Both the position numbers and the translations under genes were made by a program. Of a stretch of DNA of 9,206 bases, positions 1-6,131 are shown one piece after another. The notes under the pieces were generated by a model. That model made no database searches. It saw only the letters and a program-made list of their open reading frames with translations, and was not told where the DNA came from. Source of the DNA: DASUBN01 sp035465695 (GTDB lineage: Bacteria; Pseudomonadota; Gammaproteobacteria; Natronospirales; REEB76); contig DATIVR010000044.1 of the NCBI GenBank assembly GCA_035465695.1, positions 1-9,206 of the forward strand, written 5' to 3'. How positions within the stretch are numbered: the stretch's first letter is position 1; every line of letters starts with the position of its first letter.

Positions 1-231
1 TTCCTGGAGTCGAGCCAGGAACACGTCACCGGCGAGGTGCAGCTCACCCTGTATCCCCGCACCTTCGGTGTGGACGGGGTGCGCTCGCCCCATTCGCTCA
101 TGGACGCCAAGGTGGCGAGTTACGGCGAGGCCAACCGCTTGTGGACCGGCGCCGAAGCCGCCGGCTTCGCCAAACTTTACGGCGTGCAGCAGATCCTGGC
201 ACTGCAAGCGGGAGGTGGGCATGAGAATTAA
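1..231 (+). CDS. argG: Argininosuccinate synthase, C-terminal fragment (5' end outside window)
   Basis: Argininosuccinate synthase joins citrulline and aspartate with ATP, the penultimate step of arginine synthesis, in the cytoplasm. Only the last 76 residues are in the window, read in frame from base 1 to TAA at 229-231. They match the C-terminal part of the family: the strand pattern VTGEVQLTLYP, then VDGVRSPHSLMDAKVASY (corresponding to the usual 'GRKSPYSLYD..LAT(Y/F)' segment), then AAGFAKLYGVQQ (the usual 'A.GFI.L.GL' helix). The catalytic N-terminal ATP-binding half is not visible. The tail ends in a short Gly-rich extension (GGGHEN) that carries the ribosome-binding site of the next gene, which it overlaps by 11 bp. 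This places argG in one operon with the P-loop gene and argC. The family call rests on the short C-terminus alone, but the argC neighbour supports it. Confidence 0.85.
   Translation, partial: FLESSQEHVTGEVQLTLYPRTFGVDGVRSPHSLMDAKVASYGEANRLWTGAEAAGFAKLYGVQQILALQAGGGHEN
211..216 (+). promoter_or_regulatory. Strong Shine-Dalgarno site of the P-loop gene
   Basis: GGAGGT lies four bases before the ATG at 221, inside the last codons of argG. It decides the start at 221: an in-frame ATG-less extension upstream would run through argG and has no comparable site. The surrounding 18 bases (207-224) recur exactly at 1173-1190 near the 3' end of the same gene. Confidence 0.8.
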
Positions 232-1276
232 TGCTGACAAGATCGCATCGGTCACCCGCAACCTGAAGCTCGACCGCACGCTCACGCTTTCGCCGACCGT
301 GAGAGCCGAGCACGGCGCCGTGGTGGCAGGCCGCATCCTGGGCGACAAGTCAGGATACAACCAGCTGGAAGACGTGCACGGGCGCATGAACGTGATCCAC
401 GGCGACGACGTCATCGTGGGCGCCCTGGGCCACCGCAACGCGCTGCACGGTTACGAAGGCGTGCTGCCGAAGCAGGTGGAGCAGGGCCAAGTGCTGCACG
501 TGCTGAACTTGGGCGGCGTCATCGGCGAATGCGTCTCCCACAACCCCGAGGTAGGCACGCCTTTCGAATTCGAAGTGCTGGGCCAGGTGCTGGTTTATCC
601 CGAGTTCCAGTCGCGGGAAGGCCAGTCCGCCAACATCCGCATGGGTTCCTTGCAGAAGGAAGGCCGTAAGCTGGACTGCAAGGTGATCTACGTGGCCGGC
701 ACCTGCATGAACGCCGGCAAGACCGCCGCGGCCTGCGCGTTGGTGCGGCGGCTCTCGCAGGCGGGTTACCGGGTGGGCGGGGCCAAGCTCACCGGCGTGT
801 CCCTGATGCGCGATACCCTGAGCATGCGCGACTACGGCGCCGAAGTGACCTATGACTTCACCGATGCCGGCGTGGTCTGCACCGGCCAGGACAGCGCCAA
901 TCAGGTGGCGCACACCTTGTTCTCCCAGCTCTCCGGCCGGGGCCTGGACGTGATCGTGGCGGAGACCGGCGACGGGATCATGGGCGACTACGGCGTGCAG
1001 ACCATCCTCGCGGATCCAGAATTGAAGGCGCTCACCGCCGGTTTCGTGTTCTGCGCCAACGATCCGGTGGGCGTGGCGGGCGGCGTGCGGCACCTGCAGA
1101 GTGAATATGGCATCACCGCCGACGTGGTGACCGGCCCCGCCACCGACAACAACGTGGGCGTGCGTTTCGTCGAGCGGGAGGTGGGCATGAAGGCCATCAA
1201 TGCCCGCACCCATTCCAAGGCTTTCGGCGAGCATATCCTCGGGCTCCTGGCGGAGCGGGGCATCCGCAGGCCGTGA
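221..1276 (+). CDS. Uncharacterised P-loop NTPase-like protein in the arginine operon
   Basis: A 351-residue protein of unknown function, probably cytoplasmic: no signal peptide or membrane segment is visible. Residues 1 to about 150 form a separate Gly/Val-rich domain that looks beta-rich (GDDVIVGALGHRNALHGYEG). From about 155 there is a P-loop domain with G160-TCMNA-GKT168. Its spacing is that of dethiobiotin synthetase (GTDTEVGKT) rather than the classic GxxxxGKT. It is followed by GAKLTG (187-192), a hydrophobic strand ending AETGDG (247-252) as a likely Walker B/metal site, and FCANDPVGVAGG. This resembles SIMIBI-type BioD/CobB enzymes and the DUF1611 C-terminal domain, but I cannot place it firmly in either. 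ATG 221 has a strong ribosome-binding site. The gene overlaps argG by 11 bp and argC by 4 bp (GTGA), so a role tied to arginine synthesis is likely but is inference. An ATP-dependent ligase, kinase or acyltransferase, or a regulator, are all possible. Confidence 0.8.
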   Translation: MRINADKIASVTRNLKLDRTLTLSPTVRAEHGAVVAGRILGDKSGYNQLEDVHGRMNVIHGDDVIVGALGHRNALHGYEGVLPKQVEQGQVLHVLNLGGVIGECVSHNPEVGTPFEFEVLGQVLVYPEFQSREGQSANIRMGSLQKEGRKLDCKVIYVAGTCMNAGKTAAACALVRRLSQAGYRVGGAKLTGVSLMRDTLSMRDYGAEVTYDFTDAGVVCTGQDSANQVAHTLFSQLSGRGLDVIVAETGDGIMGDYGVQTILADPELKALTAGFVFCANDPVGVAGGVRHLQSEYGITADVVTGPATDNNVGVRFVEREVGMKAINARTHSKAFGEHILGLLAERGIRRP

Positions 1277-2334
1277 GCAGCTTATCGGTCTATATATTGG
1301 GCGGTTCAGGCTATGGCGGCGGCGAGTTGCTGCGCCTGCTCTCCCAGCATCCGAAGGTGGGTGTCATCCGCGCGGTATCACGTAAACAGGCGGGCGAGCC
1401 GTTTTGGAAGGCTCATCCGAATCTGAGAGGCGTGGCGCAGGGAGACTTCGACGGTGAACCGGACTGGGACGTGTTCGCAGGCGCCGAATATCCGGTGGTG
1501 TTCTCCGCCATGCCGCACTTTGAACTGGCGCAACAGCTACCCGGATTGGAAACCGCCTGGAAGGGCTTGGGTCTGGCAGAGAAGTTGACCCTCATCGATC
1601 TCTCCGGCGATTTCCGCCTGGATGATGCCGGCGCCTTCGAGCGGGCCTACGGCAAGCCCCATCCGAATCCACTGAGTCTGGGGCGATTCACCTATGGCCT
1701 GCCGGAATGGCGCCGTCAGAAGCTGGCGGGCGCAAAGCGCATCGCCAGCCCAGGCTGCTTTGCCACTGCGATCCAGTTGGCGTTGCTGCCTTTCGCGGGG
1801 ATGAAAGACCTAGGTTTCATCGCGGTGAGCGCCGCCACCGGCTCTTCCGGCTCCGGCGCCTCGCCGGGAGAAGGCACGCATCATCCGACCCGTGCCCAGG
1901 ACTTCCGTGCCTACAAGGTGCTCTCTCACCAGCATGAGGCGGAGATCGCCCGTCTCCTGGATGCCGAGAAGACGCCCGGCTATTCACTCGGATTCGTGCC
2001 TCACTCGGCGCCCATGGTGCGGGGCATCCACGCCACCGTGCAGTTCCAGGCCAAGGGCCTGGACATGGCTGCCGTGACTTCGCGCATCGAAGCGGCCTTC
2101 GCCGGCGCGCCGTTCATCCGGTTGCTCGGCAGCGAGCCACCGCGGGTAGGCGCGGTCGCTGGCAGCAACTTCTGCGATGTAGGCTGGCAGGTGAAGGGCG
2201 GCAGCATCGCGGTGATGACTGCCATCGATAATCTGGTAAAGGGCATGGCCGGACAGGCGATCCAGTGCATGAACCTGGCCTTGGGTTTCCCGGAGACGGA
2301 AGGGCTGCTTCACGCCGGTACCTATCCGGGGTGA
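1273..2334 (+). CDS. argC: N-acetyl-gamma-glutamyl-phosphate reductase (ArgC, LysY-like subgroup)
   Basis: Catalyses NADPH-dependent reduction of N-acyl-gamma-glutamyl phosphate to the semialdehyde, the third step of arginine (ornithine) synthesis. Its 353 residues fit the family. Visible are the N-terminal Rossmann motif GGSGYGGGELLRLL (10-23), a motif near 125 (DLSGDFR), the nucleophile Cys162 in SPGCFATA (usual NPGCY/F), and the His base His244 in PHSAPMVRGIHAT. The segment ATGSSGSGASPGEGTHHP followed by RAYKVLSHQHEAEI resembles the Bacteroidetes/LysY branch more than E. coli ArgC, so the carried acyl group could differ from acetyl; that is inference. Translation starts at GTG 1273 inside the overlap GTGA with the preceding stop, implying translational coupling. 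The next structure is a terminator, so argC is the last gene of the operon; argH and argB are not downstream here. Confidence 0.93.
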   Translation: MSSLSVYILGGSGYGGGELLRLLSQHPKVGVIRAVSRKQAGEPFWKAHPNLRGVAQGDFDGEPDWDVFAGAEYPVVFSAMPHFELAQQLPGLETAWKGLGLAEKLTLIDLSGDFRLDDAGAFERAYGKPHPNPLSLGRFTYGLPEWRRQKLAGAKRIASPGCFATAIQLALLPFAGMKDLGFIAVSAATGSSGSGASPGEGTHHPTRAQDFRAYKVLSHQHEAEIARLLDAEKTPGYSLGFVPHSAPMVRGIHATVQFQAKGLDMAAVTSRIEAAFAGAPFIRLLGSEPPRVGAVAGSNFCDVGWQVKGGSIAVMTAIDNLVKGMAGQAIQCMNLALGFPETEGLLHAGTYPG

Positions 2335-2390
2335 ACGCCGCGCACCCGCGGATGCCAGCGGTGGCGCAGCCAAAGCTGGACTGAAAAAGC

Positions 2391-2412
2391 ACTGGGGCCT
2401 TGCGGCCCCAGT
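2391..2412. terminator. Bidirectional intrinsic terminator between argC and the lipoprotein gene
   Basis: A perfect 9-bp inverted repeat, ACTGGGGCC (2391-2399) and GGCCCCAGT (2404-2412), closes a TTGC loop. On the + strand TTTCTT follows; on the - strand the run GCTTTTTC (complement of 2383-2390) follows. Each side therefore has a U-tract, fitting termination of the two convergent operons. It lies in the 101-bp gap 2335-2435, which holds nothing else recognisable. Confidence 0.85.
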
Positions 2413-2435
2413 TTCTTCCAGGTGATCTGTATCGG

Positions 2436-2975
2436 TCAGTGTGTCGCGGCTGACGGAGCGGCAGTGGTGCCGGCCGCGGGCGTCATGTAGGTCGATGGCG
2501 CCATCGGCAGGTCGCTGTTGTAGATGTCGCGGTGGATCTTCCAGCCCTTGTCCGTGAGTTTCAATACCTCCACGAACTTGCCGCGATCCATCACCGAGCC
2601 GCCGTTGCCCAGCAGGCTGTAATAGCCATAGCAGTAGGCCCACGACCCGGCCACTTCGGTCTCGTTCACGTTCAACAGCAGGCCCGAGACCGGCGGCGCC
2701 AGCTCCTGGCGCTCATAGGTCTGGATGGCGATGGCCGACTTCACCGCCTCGTGGTTCGGCGGCATGAGGATGGCGTCATCGGTATAGGTGTTGGCGACCC
2801 CCGAGGCATCCATGGCGTTGAACGCCTTGGTGTACTGGGCATGCAGCACGCTGATGTCATCCTGGGCGTTGGCGATGGCGCGGGCATCGGGCTGCACGGC
2901 CTCGCCGCAGGCGCTGAGCAGGCTTAAGCCGGCGATGGTCAGGAGCATGAGGCTGAGACGACGAATGGTGTCCAT
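2436..2975 (-). CDS. Putative lipoprotein with NTF2-like (DUF4440/SnoaL) domain
   Basis: A 179-residue predicted lipoprotein of unknown function. Residues 1-22 form a lipoprotein signal peptide (positive MDTIRR, hydrophobic stretch, lipobox LLSA before Cys23), so the mature protein is probably anchored to a membrane facing the periplasm. Residues about 38-160 fit the NTF2-like fold of the DUF4440/SnoaL families: a helix with LHAQYTKAFNAMD, then a Thr-Asp-Asp-Ala-ILMPP strand typical of these pockets, and a final strand pair VEVLKLTDKGWKIHRDIY. The C-terminal tail (about 160-179) is Ala/Thr/Pro-rich and probably disordered. I chose the ATG at 2975 because it begins the signal peptide and has AAAAGGG eight bases upstream; a longer reading to 3056 would bury the signal peptide. 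It follows the SDR gene by 50 bp and may be read from that operon or from its own promoter. Members of this fold include enzymes and ligand-binding proteins, so no activity can be assigned. Confidence 0.8.
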   Translation of the reverse strand: MDTIRRLSLMLLTIAGLSLLSACGEAVQPDARAIANAQDDISVLHAQYTKAFNAMDASGVANTYTDDAILMPPNHEAVKSAIAIQTYERQELAPPVSGLLLNVNETEVAGSWAYCYGYYSLLGNGGSVMDRGKFVEVLKLTDKGWKIHRDIYNSDLPMAPSTYMTPAAGTTAAPSAATH

Positions 2976-3010
2976 CGAATGGGCCCTTTTAGGCTGATGA
3001 CGGGTCCCGA

Positions 3011-3016
3011 AGTATA
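3011..3016 (-). promoter_or_regulatory. Possible -10 box for the lipoprotein gene
   Basis: On the - strand this reads TATACT (5 of 6 to consensus), 35 bp before the lipoprotein ATG, in the gap after the SDR stop codon. The best -35 candidate 18 bp further up is TTAGCC (complement of 3035-3040), only 3 of 6, inside the end of the SDR gene. A weak sigma-70 promoter is possible but not certain. Confidence 0.35.
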
Positions 3017-3025
3017 GCCCGTGAT

Positions 3026-3856
3026 TCAGATGCGGGCTAAGACGGAATCCAGCCAACTGGTGGGCAGCAGGCAGCGGGCGGTGGCCAATATATAGGCAGG
3101 CAGGGTGACGTAGTAACGGGCCTTGGGCCGCCGGCTTTCCAGGGCATGGGTGATCTTCGCTGCCACCACTTCCGGTCCTACGGTGAAAGGCTGGTCGTCC
3201 TTCTGCGCGCCGGTCACGGCCCGCAGGCGGACATAGTCCGCTTCATACGCGCTGCCCTGGGCATCCACCTGCCGGTCGAAGTTCTCCAGGGAGTTATCCC
3301 GGAAGTGGCTCCGCACCGGACCGGGGTTCACCAGCGCCACCTGGATATGGCTGCCGCGCAGTTCCAGGCGCAAGGTGTCGGTGATGCCCTCCAGGGCATG
3401 CTTGCTCGCGTTGTAAGCGCCGCGCCAGGGCATGGCGACGCGGCCCAGGATGCTGCTCACCATGACGATGCGGCCATGGCCCTGCCGGCGCATCACCGGC
3501 AGCACGGCACGGGTCAGTTCCAGCAACCCGAAGAAGTTTACGTCGAACTGGCGCTGCAAGTTGTCCCGGGAGAGATCCTCCACTGCGCCGGGGATGGCCA
3601 TGCCGGCGTTGTTCACCAGCGCATCCAGGGTACCGCCGGTGAGTGTCAGGGTCTCCTCCAGGGCACGCCGGATCGAAACACCGTCAGCCACATCCAGCGG
3701 TACCGCATCGAGACCGAGTGCCTGGAGCTTCGCAACATCCTCCGGCTTGCGGGCGCTGGCGATGACGCGCCAGCCGCGGGACTTCAGCAGTTCAGCGGTA
3801 GCGAGGCCGATGCCGCTGGAACAGCCGGTGATGAGCACAGAACGGATGGCGCTCAT
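3026..3856 (-). CDS. Classical short-chain dehydrogenase/reductase (SDR)
   Basis: A 276-residue NAD(P)-dependent oxidoreductase of the classical SDR family, substrate unknown. Visible motifs in order: cofactor loop TGCSSGIG (10-17), Arg36 after the second strand (suggesting NADP preference), NNAG (82-85), catalytic Asn107, Ser135, Tyr148 and Lys152 (YNASK), and NPGPVRS after the active site. All four catalytic positions are intact. The overall pattern (a C-terminal extension with AKITHALESRRPKARYYVT) resembles YbbO/retinol-dehydrogenase-like reductases that act on aldehydes or ketones, but this is a guess at subgroup. It starts with ATG overlapping the stop of the ABC transporter gene (ATGA, 3853-3856), so the two are one translationally coupled operon. 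Possible roles are detoxification of carbonyl compounds or lipid metabolism; the sequence does not decide. Confidence 0.9.
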   Translation of the reverse strand: MSAIRSVLITGCSSGIGLATAELLKSRGWRVIASARKPEDVAKLQALGLDAVPLDVADGVSIRRALEETLTLTGGTLDALVNNAGMAIPGAVEDLSRDNLQRQFDVNFFGLLELTRAVLPVMRRQGHGRIVMVSSILGRVAMPWRGAYNASKHALEGITDTLRLELRGSHIQVALVNPGPVRSHFRDNSLENFDRQVDAQGSAYEADYVRLRAVTGAQKDDQPFTVGPEVVAAKITHALESRRPKARYYVTLPAYILATARCLLPTSWLDSVLARI

Positions 3857-5655
3857 TCGAGCCGGAAACCCGCGACGGGCTGGACGCTGGTCTGTTTCTG
3901 CTCCTCGGCCTCACGCTGCTGCAGGGCCCACATGCGCGCATACAATCCCTTGGCCTTGAGCAACTGCCTATGGGTGCCGCGCTCGCTGATGCGTCCGGAC
4001 TCCAGCACCAGGATCTCGTCTGCATCCACGATGGTGGAGAGGCGATGGGCGATGACCACGCTGGTGCGGTGTTGCGCGAGTTCCTCCATGGCCGCCAGGA
4101 TCGCGCGTTCGGCATTGGAGTCGAGGCTCGAGGTGGCCTCGTCGAAGATCAACACCGGCGGGTTCTTGAGGATGGCACGGGCGATGGCCACCCGTTGTTT
4201 TTCGCCGCCGGACAGCTTGAGGCCGCGCTCGCCGACACGGGTCCGGTAGCCTTCCGGCAGGGATTCCACGAACCGCTTCAGGTGCGCCATCTCGGCGGCG
4301 CGCTCCACCTCGGCCTTGGGTGCGGCGGGGTTGCCATAGGCGATGTTGTACTCGATGTCGTTGTTGAACAGCACGGTGTCCTGGGGGACGATGCCGAGCT
4401 GGCTCCTGAGGCTGGCGCGGGTCACGTCGCGCAGGTCGTGGCCGTCGAGGCTGATGCGCCCGCTGTCCACGTCGTAGAAGCGGTAGAGCAGGCGCGCGAT
4501 GGTGGACTTGCCGGAGCCGCTGGGCCCCACGATCGCCACCTTGGTGCCCGCCAGCACCTCGAAGTCCACGCCATGCAGGATCTCGCGGTCCGGGCCGTAG
4601 CCGAAGTGCACGTTCTCGAAGCGGATGTGGCCGCGCGCGTGATGCATGCGTTCCGCGTCCGGCCGGTCCGCCACCTGGGCGTGCCGGTCCAGCAGCGAGA
4701 ACATGCGCTCCATGTCGGTCAGCGAGCGCTTCATCTCGCGGTAGATGAATCCCAGGATGTTCAGCGGCTGGAACAGCTGCGTCATGTACGCGTTGACCAT
4801 CACGAAGTCGCCCAGGGTCATCCTGCCGTGCACCACCTCGCGACCTGCCAGCAGCATCATGGCGGTGACACCGAGCGCGATGACCAGCGCCTGGCCGCTA
4901 TTGAGGGTGGAGAGGGAATACTGGGTCTTGAGCGCCTCGCGCTCCCATTTGGCCAGGTCCGCGTCGTAGTTCCTGGCCTCGAACTCCTCGTTGCCGAAGT
5001 ACTTGACCGTCTCGTAGTTCAGCAGGCTGTCGATGGCGCGGGTGTTGGCGGCCGAATCGAGCTCGTTCATGAGCCGCACGTGGCGCGTGCGCCACTCGGT
5101 GACGGCGATGGAGAAGGCGATATACAGCGCCACGCAGGTGAGGATGATGACGGCGAACCAGCCGGAGAAGTTCCACAGGAACACCACCGTCACGAGACCC
5201 ACCTGGATGATGGTGGGCAGCACGTTGAACAGGATGGCGCTCATGACGAAAGCCACACCGCGGCTGCCGCGCTCGATGTCCCGCGACAGGCCGCCGGTCT
5301 GGCGTTCCAGGTGGAAGGCCAGATCCAGGTCATGCAGATGGCGGAACACCCGCAAGGCGACCCTGCGTGCGGCGCGCAAGGTGGCGAGTTCGAACACCAC
5401 GTCCCGAAGCTCGCCGAGGAAGGTGCCGGCGAAGCGCACCGCGCCATAACCCACCAGGAGAGCCACCGGCAACACCAGCAGGCCGTGACCCGGGCCCAGC
5501 TGATCCACCGCCCGTTTCAGGAACCAGGGCACCGCCACCGTGGCCAGATCGGCCAGCAGCAGCAACACCAGCGCCAGGCTGGCCCGGCCGCGGAATTCCC
5601 AAAGGTAAGGCAGCAGCGAGCGCAGCGTGCTGTGGTGACGGGGGGCGGGTTTCAA
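3853..5655 (-). CDS. Atm1-type ABC half-transporter (permease fused to ATPase)
   Basis: A 600-residue inner-membrane exporter of the ABCB7/Atm1/HMT1 group, working as a homodimer. The transmembrane domain (about 15-320) has roughly six hydrophobic segments and the group's hallmark stretches NYETVKYFGNEEFEARNYD and VNAYMTQLFQPLNILGFIYRE. The ATPase follows with Walker A GPSGSGKST (377-385), Q-loop Gln425, signature LSGGE (481-485), Walker B VLIFDEATSSLD (501-512) and switch His537; nothing essential is missing. Characterised relatives (yeast Atm1, Novosphingobium Atm1) export glutathione derivatives, glutathione-metal complexes or sulfur species linked to iron-sulfur cluster assembly and heavy-metal resistance; the substrate here is inferred. 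The start is TTG 5655, five bases after GGAG, with no ATG nearby upstream. It is the first gene of the leftward operon and diverges from fmdB. Confidence 0.93.
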   Translation of the reverse strand: MKPAPRHHSTLRSLLPYLWEFRGRASLALVLLLLADLATVAVPWFLKRAVDQLGPGHGLLVLPVALLVGYGAVRFAGTFLGELRDVVFELATLRAARRVALRVFRHLHDLDLAFHLERQTGGLSRDIERGSRGVAFVMSAILFNVLPTIIQVGLVTVVFLWNFSGWFAVIILTCVALYIAFSIAVTEWRTRHVRLMNELDSAANTRAIDSLLNYETVKYFGNEEFEARNYDADLAKWEREALKTQYSLSTLNSGQALVIALGVTAMMLLAGREVVHGRMTLGDFVMVNAYMTQLFQPLNILGFIYREMKRSLTDMERMFSLLDRHAQVADRPDAERMHHARGHIRFENVHFGYGPDREILHGVDFEVLAGTKVAIVGPSGSGKSTIARLLYRFYDVDSGRISLDGHDLRDVTRASLRSQLGIVPQDTVLFNNDIEYNIAYGNPAAPKAEVERAAEMAHLKRFVESLPEGYRTRVGERGLKLSGGEKQRVAIARAILKNPPVLIFDEATSSLDSNAERAILAAMEELAQHRTSVVIAHRLSTIVDADEILVLESGRISERGTHRQLLKAKGLYARMWALQQREAEEQKQTSVQPVAGFRLE

Positions 5656-5688
5656 CGTGTCTCCGGGAGGTTTAGGGGGCCGAACGGC

Positions 5689-5694
5689 TATAAT
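5689..5694 (+). promoter_or_regulatory. Likely -10 box of the fmdB-DUF502-aspS-nudB operon
   Basis: A perfect TATAAT, 86 bases before the fmdB ATG, in the 125-bp divergent region 5656-5780. No good -35 hexamer stands 16-18 bp upstream (the region is GGAGGTTTAGG), so activation or a weak promoter is possible. Just downstream, at the likely start of the leader, CCCGCC and GGCGGG (5702-5716) form a short hairpin. The box lies only 34 bp from the ABC gene's TTG, so the two divergent promoters must be close or overlapping; I find no convincing - strand promoter. Confidence 0.55.
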
Positions 5695-5780
5695 GGCACG
5701 CCCCGCCGCCGGCGGGACTTGAAGCAGATGCGGCCATCCTTACATATGGTTCCGCCCTGTTTCCGACAAGAGACCGTCCC

Positions 5781-6131
5781 ATGCCTATATATGAGTATCA
5801 GTGCCAGGCCTGCGGTCATCAGCTGGAGATGCTGCAGAAGGTCAGCGATGCTCCGCTGAAGAAGTGCCCGGAGTGCGGCAAGCTGAAGCTCCAGAAGCTC
5901 GTCTCGGCGCCTTCGTTCCGCCTGAAGGGCGGCGGCTGGTATGAGACCGACTTCAAATCCGGCAACAAGAAGAACCTGGCGGACGGCGGCAAGGAAGACA
6001 AGCCGGCCAAGGACGAGAAACCGGCCGCCAAGGCTGAGACCAAGGCCGATGCCAAGCCGGCTAAAGAAGCACCCAAACCCAAATCTGACAAGCCGTCCAA
6101 GGGCGGCAAATCCAAGGCGGCCGACGCATGA
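5781..6131 (+). CDS. FmdB-family zinc-ribbon protein with Lys/Ala/Pro-rich tail
   Basis: A 116-residue cytoplasmic protein. Residues 1-50 are the FmdB/CxxC_CxxC_SSSS zinc ribbon: MPIYEYQC followed by the pairs Cys8-x2-Cys11 and Cys29-x2-Cys32 that would hold one zinc ion, and the conserved end KLVSAPSFRLKGGGWYETDF. The family takes its name from a putative regulator of formamidase in Methylophilus; its general role is unknown. From about residue 66 to the end the protein is a low-complexity tail of Lys, Ala, Pro and Asp/Glu, as is often added to this short domain in proteobacteria, and possibly binds nucleic acid or ribosomes (inference). ATG 5781 is preceded by AAGAGA. Its stop overlaps the start of the next gene (ATGA, 6128-6131), so the two are coupled. 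Being upstream of aspS is a common arrangement in gammaproteobacteria. Confidence 0.9.
   Translation: MPIYEYQCQACGHQLEMLQKVSDAPLKKCPECGKLKLQKLVSAPSFRLKGGGWYETDFKSGNKKNLADGGKEDKPAKDEKPAAKAETKADAKPAKEAPKPKSDKPSKGGKSKAADA

Noticed and set aside
68..220. N-terminal extension of the P-loop protein to an earlier start at 68
   Set aside because: It would read through argG in another frame with unfamily-like, Arg/Pro-rich sequence; ATG 221 has the strong ribosome-binding site.
350..1234. A 294-residue open frame on the - strand
   Set aside because: It is antisense to the P-loop gene; His/Ala-rich with no recognisable motif.
2976..3056. Longer start of the lipoprotein at 3056
   Set aside because: It would put 27 residues before a clear lipoprotein signal peptide and overlap the SDR gene; ATG 2975 is better.
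3146..4249. A 367-residue open frame on the + strand
   Set aside because: It crosses the boundary of the SDR and ABC genes antisense to both and matches nothing known.
3970..5859. A 629-residue open frame on the + strand
   Set aside because: It lies antisense to the Atm1-type gene, has no family motif or ribosome-binding site, and is a His/Ala/Gly-rich mirror of GC-rich codons.
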